Below, in pieces: positions 51,647-59,991 of a stretch of DNA of 64,000 nucleotides. Origin of the DNA: Magnetospirillum moscoviense (GTDB taxonomy: Bacteria; Pseudomonadota; Alphaproteobacteria; Rhodospirillales; Magnetospirillaceae); assembly GCF_001650635.1 (NCBI RefSeq), contig NZ_LWQU01000104.1, positions 1 through 64,000 of the forward strand, given 5' to 3'. The position numbers and the translations under genes are program-made. Numbering within the stretch: the stretch's first letter is position 1; each line of letters opens with the position of its first letter. The notes beneath the pieces are model-generated. The model was not told the DNA's origin, did no database searches, and saw only the letters and a program-made list of their open reading frames with translations.

Positions 51647-52362
51647 TTCTTCCTTTGACCGGCAAATTGGCGGTGGTCACCGGCGGCACGCGCGGCATCG
51701 GCGCCGCCATCGCCGCGCGTCTTCTGGCCGACGGCGCCCGCGTGCTGGTCACCGGCACCCGGCCAGGCGGGCAGGGGCCGCAGGGAGCCGATTATTTCGC
51801 CGCCGACTTCGCCGATCCGGACCAGTTGGAAGGCTTCGCCACCCAGTTGGCCGGCCTGGGGGCCGATATCCTGGTCAACAATGCCGGCATCAACAAGGTC
51901 CAGCCCTTCGCCGAGATCGATCCCGCCGATTTCGCCCGCATCCAGCAGGTCAACGTCACCGCTCCGCTTCGCCTGATGCAGGCGGTGCTGCCCGGCATGC
52001 GGGCCAAGGGCTGGGGCCGGGTGGTCAATGTCGGCTCGATCTGGGGAGTGGTCTCGAAGGCCGGGCGCGGCAGCTATTCGGCCGCCAAGTTCGCCCTGGA
52101 TGGCCTGACGGCGGCGGCGGCGGCCGAAGTGGCGGCCGACGGCGTGCTGGTCAACGGCGTCGCACCCGGCTTCATCGACACCGAGCTGACCCGCAGCGTG
52201 CTGGGCGAGGCCGGCATCCAGGAATTGGTGGCGCAGGTCCCGGCCAGGCGCCTGGGCCGCCCGGACGAGATCGCCGCCTTCGTCGCCTGGCTGGCCGGGC
52301 CGGACAATTCCTTCATCTCGGGCCAGACCATCGCCATCGACGGAGGGTTCACCCGTGTCTGA
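51643..52362 (+). CDS. Classical short-chain dehydrogenase/reductase
   Basis: A 239-residue classical SDR of the FabG-like group. TGGTRGIG is at 13-20, NNAG near 79-82, and the catalytic set is Ser132, Tyr145 and Lys149. It reduces or oxidises a ketone/alcohol with NAD(P). Location between a KdsB-like enzyme and the cyclase homologue makes reduction of a keto sugar or keto-cyclitol likely. It overlaps the upstream gene by ATGA and the downstream gene by 8 bases. Confidence 0.87.
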   Translation: MILPLTGKLAVVTGGTRGIGAAIAARLLADGARVLVTGTRPGGQGPQGADYFAADFADPDQLEGFATQLAGLGADILVNNAGINKVQPFAEIDPADFARIQQVNVTAPLRLMQAVLPGMRAKGWGRVVNVGSIWGVVSKAGRGSYSAAKFALDGLTAAAAAEVAADGVLVNGVAPGFIDTELTRSVLGEAGIQELVAQVPARRLGRPDEIAAFVAWLAGPDNSFISGQTIAIDGGFTRV

Positions 52363-53434
52363 CGGCTTGACCATCCAGTCGCACAAGGGGCCTTACCGGG
52401 TTCATTTCGATGTCGATGCGTTGGCGCGACTGAACGCGTCGGTGCCCGAAGGCGCCCATTTCCTGGTGGATGCCCGGGTGGCCGAGCTTTACCGCGACCG
52501 GATGGGCCATGTGCTGGCGAGCCGAAGCGTCCTGCTGATCGAGGCGACCGAGGCGGCCAAGTCGCTGGAACGCTTTCCCGCCTATGTCGAGCATCTGGTG
52601 GCGAACGGTCTGCGCCGCGACCATGTGCTGGTGGCCATCGGCGGCGGCATCTTGCAAGACATCACCTGTTTCCTGTCGGCGACCATGCTGCGCGGCGTCG
52701 ATTGGCGCTTCTACCCCACCACCTTGCTGGCCCAGTGCGATTCCTGCATCGGCTCGAAATCCTCGATCAATTGCGGCGACGCCAAGAACATCCTGGGCAC
52801 CTTCACGCCGCCCCGGGACATCTTCCTGTCCACCCGCTTCCTCGCCACACTTGACCCGCGCGAGATCCGGTCCGGCATCGGCGAGATGCTGAAGGTCCAC
52901 ATGATCGCCGGCCCCGCCGATTTCGCCGCCATCGCCCAATCCTACGATTCCCTGTGGACCCAGCCCACGGTGATGGAAGCCACCATCCGCCGCGCACTGG
53001 AGATCAAGCAAGGCTATATCGAGAAGGACGAGTTCGATACCGGCCCGCGCCTGGTCTTCAACCTGGGCCATTCCTTCGGCCACGCCATCGAGGCGGCCAC
53101 CGACTTCGCCGTGCCGCACGGCATCGCCGTCACCATCGGCCTGGACATGGCCGGCTGGATGAGCTGGCGCCTGGGATCGGGAGCCAAGGAATATTGGTGC
53201 CAGGCGCGGCCGGTCCTGGCCCGCAACTATGCCGGCTATCAATCGGTGCCGGTGCCGCTGGACCGCTTCCTGGCCGCACTCGCCAAGGACAAGAAGAATG
53301 TCGGCCAGGGCTCGGCCACCTTGATCCTGCCTGGACCCGATGGTCAGGTGGCGCGGGCCATCCACATCATCGACGAGCCCTTCCGCCGCTTGTGCGCCGA
53401 ATTCCTGGACAAGGTGCGCCCGCATGACCCGTGA
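52355..53434 (+). CDS. 3-dehydroquinate-synthase-like sugar-phosphate cyclase
   Basis: A 359-residue protein of the sugar-phosphate cyclase/dehydroquinate synthase superfamily. NAD-binding GGGILQD is at 96-102. The zinc ligands Glu177, His239 and His255 (GEMLK, LGHSFGH, PHGIA) and Lys135/Asn139 regions are present. The usual D-E-[R/K]-E-x-G-L-R segment reads DEFDTGPR (225-232), with Phe227 for Arg/Lys and Pro231 for Leu. That argues against plain dehydroquinate synthase and for a cyclase with another substrate (as in EEVS or DOIS types). No other aromatic-pathway gene is near. The GTG start has GGAGG 7 bases upstream. Confidence 0.8.
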   Translation: MSDGLTIQSHKGPYRVHFDVDALARLNASVPEGAHFLVDARVAELYRDRMGHVLASRSVLLIEATEAAKSLERFPAYVEHLVANGLRRDHVLVAIGGGILQDITCFLSATMLRGVDWRFYPTTLLAQCDSCIGSKSSINCGDAKNILGTFTPPRDIFLSTRFLATLDPREIRSGIGEMLKVHMIAGPADFAAIAQSYDSLWTQPTVMEATIRRALEIKQGYIEKDEFDTGPRLVFNLGHSFGHAIEAATDFAVPHGIAVTIGLDMAGWMSWRLGSGAKEYWCQARPVLARNYAGYQSVPVPLDRFLAALAKDKKNVGQGSATLILPGPDGQVARAIHIIDEPFRRLCAEFLDKVRPHDP

Positions 53435-54386
53435 CACCACCACCCGAGTTGCCGTCGCCTCGCGATCCTTCTCGCGCCACCCGATCCTGCGGGCCGAGCT
53501 GCTGGAACGTTACGAACACGTTACGTTCAACGATGCCGGTGTGTCGCTGGCTGGCGAGGCCCTGATCGAGTTTCTGGCTGAGCACGACAAGGCGATCACC
53601 GCCCTGGAAAAGCTGGATGAGGCGATTCTGGTCCGCCTGCCGGAATTGAAGGTTGTCGGCAAGTACGGCGTCGGGCTGGACATGATAGACCTGGCGGCAC
53701 TCGGCCGAATGGGCAAGAAGCTGGGCTGGACCGGCGGTGTCAACAAGCGCTCGGTGTCGGAGCTGGTGATTTCGGCGGCCATCGCCCTGTTGCGCCATGT
53801 CCCCCAGGGCAACGCCCTGGTGCGTGACGGCGGCTGGCGGCAATTGATGGGACGGCAATTATCCCAGCGCAGTGTCGGCATCGTCGGCTGCGGCCATGTC
53901 GGCAAGGACCTGGCGGTGCTGCTGAAGGCGTTCGGCTGCCGGGTGCTGGCGCACGACATCCAGGATTTCGCCGATTTCTACGCCACCCATGGCATCGAGA
54001 AGATGGGGCTGGACGCCCTGCTGGCCGAAGCCGACATCGTGACGCTGCATCTGCCGCTGGACGGCTCGACCCGAAACATCCTGCCGGCCGACAAGCTGGG
54101 TCTGATGCGCCGGGGCTCGATCTTGATCAACATGGCCCGCGGCGGTCTGGTGGACGAGGCCGCGATCAAGGCGATGCTGGCCGACGGCCATCTGGCCGGG
54201 GCCGCCTTCGACGTCTTCGCCGAGGAACCGCCGGTGGACTTCGACCTTCTGCGTCACCCCAACATGCTGGCCCTGCCCCATATCGGCGGCTCGGCGGAAG
54301 AGGCGGTGCTGGCCATGGGCCGCGCCGCCATCGCCGGGCTGGACAATGCCCGCGACCCGCTGGATTTCGTGGGACAGGGCGGATGA
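53424..54386 (+). CDS. D-2-hydroxyacid dehydrogenase (phosphoglycerate-dehydrogenase-like)
   Basis: A 320-residue member of the D-isomer-specific 2-hydroxyacid dehydrogenases. NAD-binding GCGHVG is at 155-160, and the catalytic residues are Arg239, Glu268 and His286. It oxidises or reduces an α-hydroxy acid/α-keto acid. Serine biosynthesis is unlikely in this setting. It might build a precursor or modify the carboxylate end of the module's sugar. It overlaps the cyclase by 11 bases and the next methyltransferase by ATGA. Confidence 0.85.
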   Translation: MTRDTTTRVAVASRSFSRHPILRAELLERYEHVTFNDAGVSLAGEALIEFLAEHDKAITALEKLDEAILVRLPELKVVGKYGVGLDMIDLAALGRMGKKLGWTGGVNKRSVSELVISAAIALLRHVPQGNALVRDGGWRQLMGRQLSQRSVGIVGCGHVGKDLAVLLKAFGCRVLAHDIQDFADFYATHGIEKMGLDALLAEADIVTLHLPLDGSTRNILPADKLGLMRRGSILINMARGGLVDEAAIKAMLADGHLAGAAFDVFAEEPPVDFDLLRHPNMLALPHIGGSAEEAVLAMGRAAIAGLDNARDPLDFVGQGG

Positions 54387-55060
54387 GTGGCGGCGAACAC
54401 AACGCCCGGGCCTGGGGACACGTAGTCGATTTTTTCGACCACGAGCGGGCCACCAGCGCCCAGGTCTATGCCTCGGAATGGTTCTTCCTGAAGGACCTGC
54501 TGAAAGACGGCATCAGCGTTCTGGATGTCGGCTGCGCGCAAGGCGGCTTCGCTGGCGTGATGGCCGAGAACCTGAAGGATTTCCGCTATACCGGCATCGA
54601 CATCAGCGCCGAGATGATCGCCAAGGCCAAGACCCGCCACCCCCAGGCCGAGTTCCACCATGTGGGCGAGTCCGACTGGTCTGCCATCGCCGGGCGCCAG
54701 TTCGATCTGGTGCTGGTGCTGGGCATCTTGCATCTGCACGAAAGCTGGCGCGACACCATCGCCCAGGCTTGGGCGCACACTGCCGGCACCTTGCTGATGG
54801 ATCTGCGCGAACATGAAGGCCCGACCATCGAGGACAAGGCGGTATCGTCGTTTCGGATGGATTTCGGCGGCGACGAGGCCGGTGCCGCCGTGCGGCTGCC
54901 TTATGTTATCGTCAATGCCGCCGAGGCGCTGGCGGTGGTCCGCCGGTCCTGCGACGGGGTCTCGCGTCTCAGCCATTACGGCTATTATCATCCGGTTTCG
55001 GGGGCGGCGGAGACGCCGGTGGACAAGGTCATGGCCAACGTGTGGTGTGCGCAGCGATGA
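54383..55060 (+). CDS. Class I SAM-dependent methyltransferase
   Basis: A 225-residue methyltransferase. Motif I VLDVGCAQGG is at 46-55, followed by GIDISAEMI (acidic ribose-binding loop) and LVLVLGILHLHE (motif IV). The acceptor is unknown; sugar O-methylation is likely from context. ATGA overlaps on both sides tie it to the dehydrogenase and the next methyltransferase-like gene. Confidence 0.8.
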   Translation: MSGGEHNARAWGHVVDFFDHERATSAQVYASEWFFLKDLLKDGISVLDVGCAQGGFAGVMAENLKDFRYTGIDISAEMIAKAKTRHPQAEFHHVGESDWSAIAGRQFDLVLVLGILHLHESWRDTIAQAWAHTAGTLLMDLREHEGPTIEDKAVSSFRMDFGGDEAGAAVRLPYVIVNAAEALAVVRRSCDGVSRLSHYGYYHPVSGAAETPVDKVMANVWCAQR

Positions 55061-55926
55061 ATGTGATCGGACTGGCTAAAGCCGTCGGACTGGATACCCG
55101 GGCCCTCTATCAGCGGCTGTCGGCCGCCAGCGTTCGGGCCGCCGTGGCGGAACAGGGGCTTGCGGATGTCTATCAGCGGCTCGAGGCGGTTATCCCCGAC
55201 ATTGCCGATCAATATACCGGCGGCTTCGATCCCCAGGAATACCAGCGCTACTGGAAGATCAAGATGCGGGGCCTGCATGCCTGGCAGGTCAGCCTGATGC
55301 TGGATGCGGTCCGGCATCTGGGGCGGCCCGGCCTGGTCCTGGCCGACATCGGCGATTCGTCGGGCAACCATGCCCGCTATCTGCAGGCCTTGGCGCCGAA
55401 AGACGCGGTGGCGCGGGTGGTGTCGGTCAACCTGGACCCGGTGGCTGTGGACAAGGTTACCGCCAAGGGCGGCGACGCCATCTTGTGCCGGGCCGAGGAG
55501 ATGGACCTGGCCGGAATCCGCCCGGATCTGTTCATGACCTTCGAGATGGTCGAGCACCTGACCGATCCCTTGCGCTTTCTGCATCGCCTGGCCGAAAGCG
55601 GCAGCGCCGACCATTTGCTGATGACGGTGCCGTGGCGGCGCGACAGTCGTTTCGGCGGCGCCGATTTGCGCATGTCCGACGACCGCATGGCCGCTCGCTG
55701 GACCGCCGAGGAACTGCATATCTTCGAGCTTCGCCCGGATGACTGGCTGCTGCTGGCGCGGTTGGCCGGCTGGCGGCCGGTGCTGACCCGGCTTTACCGG
55801 CAATATCCGGTGCGCTCGCCCTTGGTGGCGCTGCGGCCGATATGGCGGGCGCTGGATTTCGAGGGATTCTGGGGCGTCTTGTTATGCCGCGACCTGTCGG
55901 TCGCCAACCGCTATGACGCGTGGTGA
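55057..55926 (+). CDS. Methyltransferase-like protein
   Basis: A 289-residue protein with a helical N-terminal region (about 1-85) and a class I methyltransferase-like core. Motif I is irregular (LADIGDSSGNHARYL, near 94-108), and FEMVEHLTDP near 165 resembles motif IV/post-IV. A VPWRRDSRFGG segment follows. It probably methylates a sugar or lipid-linked glycan, but substrate and activity are open. It begins at the ATG overlapping the preceding stop and is followed after 7 bases by a small membrane-protein gene. Confidence 0.68.
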   Translation: MNVIGLAKAVGLDTRALYQRLSAASVRAAVAEQGLADVYQRLEAVIPDIADQYTGGFDPQEYQRYWKIKMRGLHAWQVSLMLDAVRHLGRPGLVLADIGDSSGNHARYLQALAPKDAVARVVSVNLDPVAVDKVTAKGGDAILCRAEEMDLAGIRPDLFMTFEMVEHLTDPLRFLHRLAESGSADHLLMTVPWRRDSRFGGADLRMSDDRMAARWTAEELHIFELRPDDWLLLARLAGWRPVLTRLYRQYPVRSPLVALRPIWRALDFEGFWGVLLCRDLSVANRYDAW

Positions 55927-55933
55927 GGACGCG

Positions 55934-56071
55934 ATGAAGGTGCCGTCGCGATGGGTGGTGCCGCTGGCGGTGGTGTGGATCATCGCTGTCCAGGGGGCGT
56001 ACTTTGCGTACAGCGTCGGCTATTACCGTGAAAAGATCGGCGTTTTCGGCCGTTTCCTGTTCGGGCCGTGA
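55934..56071 (+). CDS. Small single-helix membrane protein preceding a GT-C-like protein
   Basis: A 45-residue reading frame from ATG 55934 to TGA 56071. It has one hydrophobic helix (about residues 7-26) with Arg on the N-terminal side and a basic/aromatic tail. GAGGA lies upstream of the ATG, and the stop overlaps the next gene's GTG (GTGA). Third positions keep the local G/C bias. A similar-sized membrane protein precedes the second GT-C-like gene at 57.97 kb, which supports both as real. It might be an assembly or stabilising subunit; no family is recognised. Confidence 0.65.
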   Translation: MKVPSRWVVPLAVVWIIAVQGAYFAYSVGYYREKIGVFGRFLFGP

Positions 56072-57981
56072 CCATGATGGCGACCGTTCATATCCTGGCT
56101 TTTGCCCTGGTCTGCCTGGGATTGGGCTGGCCCCTGGTGATCGGGCTCGACCGCCGGGACGCCTTGACCGGCGCCGAGCGGCTGGGCGCGGCGTTTCTCT
56201 TGGGCGTGCTGCCGCTATATTTCGGCGTGTTCGCCCTGGCCTCGTGGCGCTATGACGCCGTGTCGATGTGGGGCCTGTCGGCCGCGGCTGCGGCACTGGC
56301 GCTGCCCGGCTGGCGGATGATGGGATGGGGCCTGGGCCTGAACGCGGTCCGGCGGGAAGTGGCGTTCGCTCGGCACGATCCGCTGTTGGCGGCCTTGTGG
56401 ATAGCCCTCTTGGCGACCGCCCTGTCGGCGCTGCTGCAGGGGATGGCGCCCCCCAACGATTACGACAGCCTGATGTATCATCTGGCGGTTCCCCAGCTCG
56501 ATCTCGAGCGCGGCCGCGTTCTGCCGGCATGGGATCGCGGCCTGCCGCATGTCTTCTTCCCGGAACTGACCGGAAACCTGATCCGCCTGACCCTGGCCAC
56601 CGCTGGCGAGGCGTCGGTGCAGATGATCACCGCCCTGTTCGGCTTCGTCGCCGCCATCGGCGCGGCCGCCCTGACCCGGCGCATGGGCGGCGGCGGTCGC
56701 GCGGCCATCGGGGCTGCGCTGATGGTTCTGGCCTGCCGGGTCATGGTGTGGGAAATGGCCACGCCCGAGGTCGAGGTGGCGCTGACCGCCTATGCCGTCC
56801 TGGCGCTGGTGGCGTTTCTGGCGTGGCGCCAGGACTTCCGGCCGGGCTTGATGGTGCTGGCCGGGTTGATGCTGGGCGGCGGATTGCTGGTCAAGTTCCA
56901 TGGCGGGGCGGTGGCCTTGGCGCTGGGCGTTCCGATGCTGCTGGCGATCCTTCGCCGCCCGTCCCTGGTGGGCCAGGTTGCGCTTGGGGCGGTGTGCGGG
57001 GTGGCGCTGTTCGTGCCGCATGCCCTGCACATGGCCGGTCTGACCGGCAATCCGCTGTTTCCGATGTTCAATCAGCTGTTCACGCCCGGGGGGGTGGATT
57101 ATTTCGCCGATCTGCGAAACCAGTACGGCACCGGCCGGTCGCTGGTGGATCTGGTGCTGGCGCCCTGGTTCATGTCGGTCGCGCCGATGCAATATTTCGA
57201 CGGGATGGTCCTGGGCGCGCCCTACCTGCTGGCCTTGGCCCCGCTGGCGGCCGTCGCGCGACCGCGCCAGGGCGCCGCCGTCGTTCTGATGTGCGCGGTC
57301 TATTTCGTCTTGTGGTTCTTCCTGCTGTCGCAGCAGGTCCGGTTCCTGATGCCGATCATTCCGATGCTGGCGGCGTTTTCGGCCATCGGTCTGGCGATGG
57401 TGGCGGGGGTGGCGCGCGGTTGGTGGCGAGGCGTGCTGGTGGCGGCGGTGTTGCCGCTGGTCGTGGCGCAAGGGGCGTTCGTCGCCATCTACGGCGCGCT
57501 GCGGCTGCCGCCGGCTGTGGGTGTGGTCAGCGCCGCCGACTATCACCTGAAGACGCCGACCTTGACCGGGGCCTTCTATGCGCCCTGTCGCTGGCTGCAC
57601 GCCAACCTGAAGCCGGGGGAGCGCTATCTGTCGCTGATGACCCCGCACAGCTATTATTGCCCGCAAGCCTCGGCGCAGTTGCGGCTGTTTCCCGACGAGG
57701 AAAAGTCGTGGCTGACCACGGGAAAGCCGCCACCGATGTCGCGCGACGAATTCGTGCAACGCTTTCGCCAGGGCGGCTATCGGTGGATCATCGTCACCCG
57801 CGCCGCCGAATACCGCCGCACCGTCTCGGGCGCACCCGAGATGCAGCCGTTCGACCTGACCGCCGACCGCCTGGGAACGCATCTGGCCGATATACTGGCC
57901 AAGTTGCAGCCGGTGACGTCCGATCCCTATGTCGCGATCTATGACGGACGCCAGGTCCTGGAGGCGCTGGATGGGCGCTAA
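56068..57981 (+). CDS. Polytopic GT-C-type membrane glycosyltransferase (PMT/GT39-like)
   Basis: A 637-residue protein with about 11 membrane helices up to residue 480 and a C-terminal extracytoplasmic domain of about 150 residues. The first large loop contains NDYDSLMYHL (near 130-140), which fits the GT-C catalytic Asp and flanking helix of dolichol/undecaprenyl-phosphate-sugar transferases such as GT39/ArnT. It would use a polyprenyl-phosphate sugar outside the inner membrane; donors could come from the GT2 enzymes at 0.1 or 14.8 kb. A Wzy-type polymerase cannot be excluded. It is coupled to small membrane-protein genes at both ends. Confidence 0.72.
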   Translation: MTMMATVHILAFALVCLGLGWPLVIGLDRRDALTGAERLGAAFLLGVLPLYFGVFALASWRYDAVSMWGLSAAAAALALPGWRMMGWGLGLNAVRREVAFARHDPLLAALWIALLATALSALLQGMAPPNDYDSLMYHLAVPQLDLERGRVLPAWDRGLPHVFFPELTGNLIRLTLATAGEASVQMITALFGFVAAIGAAALTRRMGGGGRAAIGAALMVLACRVMVWEMATPEVEVALTAYAVLALVAFLAWRQDFRPGLMVLAGLMLGGGLLVKFHGGAVALALGVPMLLAILRRPSLVGQVALGAVCGVALFVPHALHMAGLTGNPLFPMFNQLFTPGGVDYFADLRNQYGTGRSLVDLVLAPWFMSVAPMQYFDGMVLGAPYLLALAPLAAVARPRQGAAVVLMCAVYFVLWFFLLSQQVRFLMPIIPMLAAFSAIGLAMVAGVARGWWRGVLVAAVLPLVVAQGAFVAIYGALRLPPAVGVVSAADYHLKTPTLTGAFYAPCRWLHANLKPGERYLSLMTPHSYYCPQASAQLRLFPDEEKSWLTTGKPPPMSRDEFVQRFRQGGYRWIIVTRAAEYRRTVSGAPEMQPFDLTADRLGTHLADILAKLQPVTSDPYVAIYDGRQVLEALDGR

Positions 57982-58090
57982 GGGGCTGGCGGTCGCGGCC
58001 TGGCTGTGGGTCGTCGTCGGCCTGGCGGCCTATCTCTGGCAGTTCCGGCCTCTGTTGGCACCCTTGGCGGCCAAACTGGGGGTCGGATGA
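57971..58090 (+). CDS. Small single-helix membrane protein preceding a second GT-C-like protein
   Basis: A 39-residue frame from ATG 57971 to TGA 58090 with one hydrophobic helix (about residues 5-24) and a short basic tail. It overlaps the end of the preceding GT-C-like gene by 11 bases and the start of the next by ATGA. The arrangement repeats the one at 55.93 kb: small membrane protein, then large GT-C-like protein. Sequence similarity between the two small proteins is low apart from the single helix and a small/aromatic residue pattern. Function unknown. Confidence 0.6.
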   Translation: MGAKGLAVAAWLWVVVGLAAYLWQFRPLLAPLAAKLGVG

Positions 58091-59991
58091 TCGGCGTTCC
58101 GGCGGCCCTGCTTTTGAACCTGTCGGCCTGCTTCGGCGGCGGCGCCCTGCTGCTGCGGCTCTTGGGTCTGACTCCAGGGATGCCCGCCGCCCTGGCCGCC
58201 GTCCTGGCCTTTCCGCTGGGATTGGGGCTGGTCGGCTGGCTGGTCTTCTTCCTGGCCTGGCAGGGCTGGCTTCACGCCGCGATCCTGATTTCGATACTGC
58301 TTGGACTGTCGGTGGGTGTGGTGGCGCTGCCGCGTCCGGTTCGGGTTGTGTCATTCACGGCGCCGGAACGGCTGTTGGCGCTGGTCCTGCTGGTGGTGGT
58401 CGCCCTTTATGTCGTCGTGGCGCTGGGGCCGCCGGCCGATGCCGACACGCTGGCCTATCATTTCGCCCGGCCCCGGCAGATCCTGGCCGACGGGCGGCTG
58501 ATCCTGGTGCCTCGGGCCATCGATGGCGTCACCCAGCTTCTGGTGCAGATGGCCTATCTGCCGGCCTTGGCCCTGGGGGGCGAGCGGGCCTTGACCCTGT
58601 GGGCCATGGTGACCGGGCTGATGCCGGTGGCGCTGGTGGCGGTGCTGGCCGGGGGATGGCTGCCGCGCGCCTGGTGCCTGGCTCTGGCCGCCGCCCTGCT
58701 GAGCATGCCGGCCTGGATGTTCGGCGCCTCGGGCGGGCAGGTCGAGACCCGGCTGGCCGGCTTTGCCGTGCTTGCCGCCTATGCGGTGGCCCGCGCCTGG
58801 CGCGAGCCCGGCTGGCGATGGGAATTGCTGGCCGGCCTGGCGGCGGGGTTCTATGCCGGCGGCAAGACCCTGGGATTGCTGCTGATCGCAGCCACCGGGC
58901 TGGTTTTGTTGGCCCGCAGGCGGTTCGCGCCGCGGGCGGTGCTGGGATATGGCGTCGCGGCGGCCCTGGCCGGCGGCCAGTGGTATCTGTGGAACTGGAG
59001 CCAGACCGGCGACCCGGTGTTTCCGATGGCGTTCGGCGCCCTGGGGCTGGCCGACGGTCCGCTGTGGAGCGCCGCGCATCACGACATCTTCCGCTCGTTG
59101 TTCTTCCCCGCGGAAAATCCCGAGACGCCCGGCATCGGCCTGGCGCTCGCTTATCCGGTTCGGGCGATTCTGGGGTGGGGCCCGGCGATGTGGGAGGCAG
59201 GCCGGTCCGGTCCCGGACCCCTGTTGCTGATCCTGGCCCCCTTTGCCGTGGCCGGCCTGATCCGTCACCGCGACCGGCTGACGACCAGCCCCCTGACGCC
59301 GATGGTCGCCATCGCCTTGCTGTTCTATCTGGCGTGGATCATGACGGCGTCGTCGCAGCGCATCCGCCACCTCGTGCCGGTCCTGCCGCTGCTGGCCCTG
59401 GGGGCGATGGTGGCGGCCGAGCGCGGCGCCGGCTGGCTGGGGGTCAAACGCCCCATGGTGGCGGGCCTGGCCCTGCTGGTGCTGGTTCAAATGGCCGGCC
59501 AGGGGGTGTTCGCCGCCGCCTATCTGCGCCATCTGGTCAGCGTCGAAAGCCGCGAGGACTTTCTGGAGCGGGCCGTCGCCGGCTATCCCCTGGCCCGCTG
59601 GCTGAACGGGCATCTGGGGCGCGACGACAAGGTGATGTTGTCGGAACGTCAATTGTCCTATCACCTGAACGTGCCCTATTACATCGCCAGCGAGATCTTA
59701 CAGGCTCGCATCGACATGCGCCGCTCGGGCGCCGACCCCGCCGCGCGGTGGAGCCAGATGCGCAGCCTGGGGATCACCCATATCGCCGGCGAGGAGGTTC
59801 CCGCCGACGGCCGGCCGGTTTCGGCCTGGCAGCAGCTGACCGCCGACCTGACCGCCAAAGGCTGCGCCCGCCGCGAGGCCGAAGTGAGCTGGCGCTGGGT
59901 CTTTTCGCGGGCGCTGCCGGGCCTGGGCTCGGCCGAGACCCGCACCCTGATTCTGGCCCTGACGCCAGCCACCTGCCTCTACGGTCGCTGA
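58087..59991 (+). CDS. Second polytopic GT-C-type membrane glycosyltransferase
   Basis: A 634-residue protein with about 12 membrane helices and a C-terminal soluble domain (about 490-634). PPADADTLAYHF (near 115-127) is the counterpart of NDYDSLMYHL in the upstream protein, so both carry an acidic first-loop motif and a downstream YH. It is a paralogue of similar length. The two may add different sugars or act as a pair. The ATG at 58087 overlaps the small gene's stop; an earlier in-frame start would run through that gene. The next gene begins at its stop (TGATG). Confidence 0.72.
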   Translation: MIGVPAALLLNLSACFGGGALLLRLLGLTPGMPAALAAVLAFPLGLGLVGWLVFFLAWQGWLHAAILISILLGLSVGVVALPRPVRVVSFTAPERLLALVLLVVVALYVVVALGPPADADTLAYHFARPRQILADGRLILVPRAIDGVTQLLVQMAYLPALALGGERALTLWAMVTGLMPVALVAVLAGGWLPRAWCLALAAALLSMPAWMFGASGGQVETRLAGFAVLAAYAVARAWREPGWRWELLAGLAAGFYAGGKTLGLLLIAATGLVLLARRRFAPRAVLGYGVAAALAGGQWYLWNWSQTGDPVFPMAFGALGLADGPLWSAAHHDIFRSLFFPAENPETPGIGLALAYPVRAILGWGPAMWEAGRSGPGPLLLILAPFAVAGLIRHRDRLTTSPLTPMVAIALLFYLAWIMTASSQRIRHLVPVLPLLALGAMVAAERGAGWLGVKRPMVAGLALLVLVQMAGQGVFAAAYLRHLVSVESREDFLERAVAGYPLARWLNGHLGRDDKVMLSERQLSYHLNVPYYIASEILQARIDMRRSGADPAARWSQMRSLGITHIAGEEVPADGRPVSAWQQLTADLTAKGCARREAEVSWRWVFSRALPGLGSAETRTLILALTPATCLYGR

